Of a stretch of 64,000 nucleotides of DNA, positions 63,512 through 64,000 are shown in pieces. This DNA is from Hymenobacter gelipurpurascens. Lineage in GTDB: Bacteria > Bacteroidota > Bacteroidia > Cytophagales > Hymenobacteraceae. Within the stretch, counting starts at the first letter, position 1, and the number at the start of each line of letters is the position of its first letter. The notes under the pieces were generated by a model. It saw nothing but the letters and a program-made list of their open reading frames with translations. It searched no databases and was not told the DNA's origin. Position numbers and translations under genes: made by a program. Location: NCBI RefSeq assembly GCF_900187375.1, contig NZ_FYEW01000001.1, forward strand, positions 1,364,001-1,428,000, given 5' to 3'.

Positions 63512-63522
63512 GGGACCTTTGT
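63512..63522 (+). promoter_or_regulatory. GGGACCTTTGT promoter-like box
   Basis: The third copy of the word, 50 bases before the ATG at 63573. CTAGGCAT precedes it by nine bases, as CTAGGCAT precedes the copy at 52264 by seven. Confidence 0.45.
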
Positions 63523-63572
63523 GGTGTTCAAAGTAACCCACTCTCCGAGCGGTTCACCTCAGCCTAGCTATC

Positions 63573-64000
63573 ATGTCCACCAACCGGTTAACCATCATCC
63601 CACAATCGGCCGCCTACTGGCGCGTTGTCATTAATAATCCGCCCCTGAATCTGTTCGACCCGCCGATGTTCGCCGAGTTGAACGTGCTGATGGACCGCAT
63701 CGAGCAGGACGCCGACCTGAAGGTCGTCGTGTTCGAGAGCGGGGACCCGGATTTTTTCATGAACCACCACGACGTCGAGAACCGCCTGACGGTGCCCGAC
63801 CAGCCGGGCGCGATGCCGTTTTTCGGCAACTGGCCCAAGTTCGTGACCCGCTTGGCTCAGTCTTCCGTCCTCAGCATCGCCAAGGTGCGCGGGCGAGCTC
63901 GCGCGCAGGGCTTTGAGTTCGCCCTGGCCTGCGACATGCGTTTTGCTTCCCGGGAACGGGCAAAGTTTGCGCTGATTGAGGTCGGCGGCTCGTCCATCCC
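63573..64000 (+). CDS. Enoyl-CoA hydratase/isomerase-family protein, 5' part
   Basis: The first 142 codons of a crotonase-fold protein that runs off the window. Seen: MSTNRLTIIPQSAAYWRVVI, NNPPLNLFDPPMFAELNVLM, LKVVVFESGDPDFFMNHHDV, and SIAKVRGRARAQGFEFALACDMRFAS, the oxyanion-hole region. Gly-rich GFEFALACDMRFA is typical, and the fold's catalytic Glu should lie near FALIEVGG. The head-on neighbours are an SDR and a Crp-like regulator. Confidence 0.9.
   Translation, partial: MSTNRLTIIPQSAAYWRVVINNPPLNLFDPPMFAELNVLMDRIEQDADLKVVVFESGDPDFFMNHHDVENRLTVPDQPGAMPFFGNWPKFVTRLAQSSVLSIAKVRGRARAQGFEFALACDMRFASRERAKFALIEVGGSSI

Overview
The window reads as a GC-rich member of the Bacteroidota, most likely Hymenobacter or a close relative in the Cytophagales. 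The evidence is a type-B T9SS sorting domain (CHU_C), SusC/CarboxypepD-type outer-membrane barrels, YwqK-type repeats, FtsX-type permeases with an NtrC-type regulator, and promoters of the Bacteroidota form TTG-N19/20-TAnnTTTG. The genus call is an inference.

1-41.1 kb looks like chromosome core. It holds the end of a sirtuin gene, a YdjM-like membrane hydrolase, a large phosphoesterase/BamA-barrel protein, convergent ppx and ppk1 (polyphosphate turnover) sharing a 34-bp perfect terminator stem, a RidA-like gene, gyrB, a three-tRNA operon (Ser-Pro-Arg, minus strand), a BatB/BatC-like pair, a thiolase and a YwqK-repeat protein. A minus-strand efflux region (16.8-26.9 kb) follows: two-component system, two FtsX permeases, an RNA polymerase sigma factor, an ABC ATPase, TolC and an HlyD-type adaptor. 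Its two operons carry matching sigma-54-like promoters with a shared palindrome at identical spacing, next to an NtrC-class regulator, so a self-contained sigma-54 efflux regulon is likely. After it come a GH43 glycosidase, a TonB-receptor-like barrel with small secreted proteins, a TIGR02117-like protein, hisS, hutH and a T9SS-secreted protein.

At about 41.2 kb the character changes. The short word TAGGCC/GGCCTA, present several times per kb in the first 41 kb, nearly disappears (about seven by eye in the last 23 kb). At the break lies a nine-codon stub resembling the start of YbaB/EbfC, then direct repeats that look like plasmid iterons, then a Rep_3 initiator with an N-terminal AP2-like domain. 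43.1-52.1 kb is plasmid-like: small unknown genes, several with in-frame stops, a pair of paralogous small proteins in opposite orientation, a secreted M28 peptidase/CAP operon, nested inverted repeats, a ribbon-helix-helix-like protein, and a 435-aa protein with motifs like the palm of family A polymerases or T7-type RNA polymerases. That last protein and the AP2-Rep_3 origin are the best candidates for something undescribed.

52.1-64 kb is an all-plus-strand metabolic/regulatory cluster: an FGE-sulfatase-like lipoprotein (with a broken copy of its 3' end just upstream), four short-chain dehydrogenases, XdhC, two paralogous AraC regulators around a cupin and a cupin-carboxymuconolactone-decarboxylase fusion, another carboxymuconolactone-decarboxylase protein, a Crp/Fnr regulator and the start of an enoyl-CoA hydratase. 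Its substrate cannot be read from the sequence.
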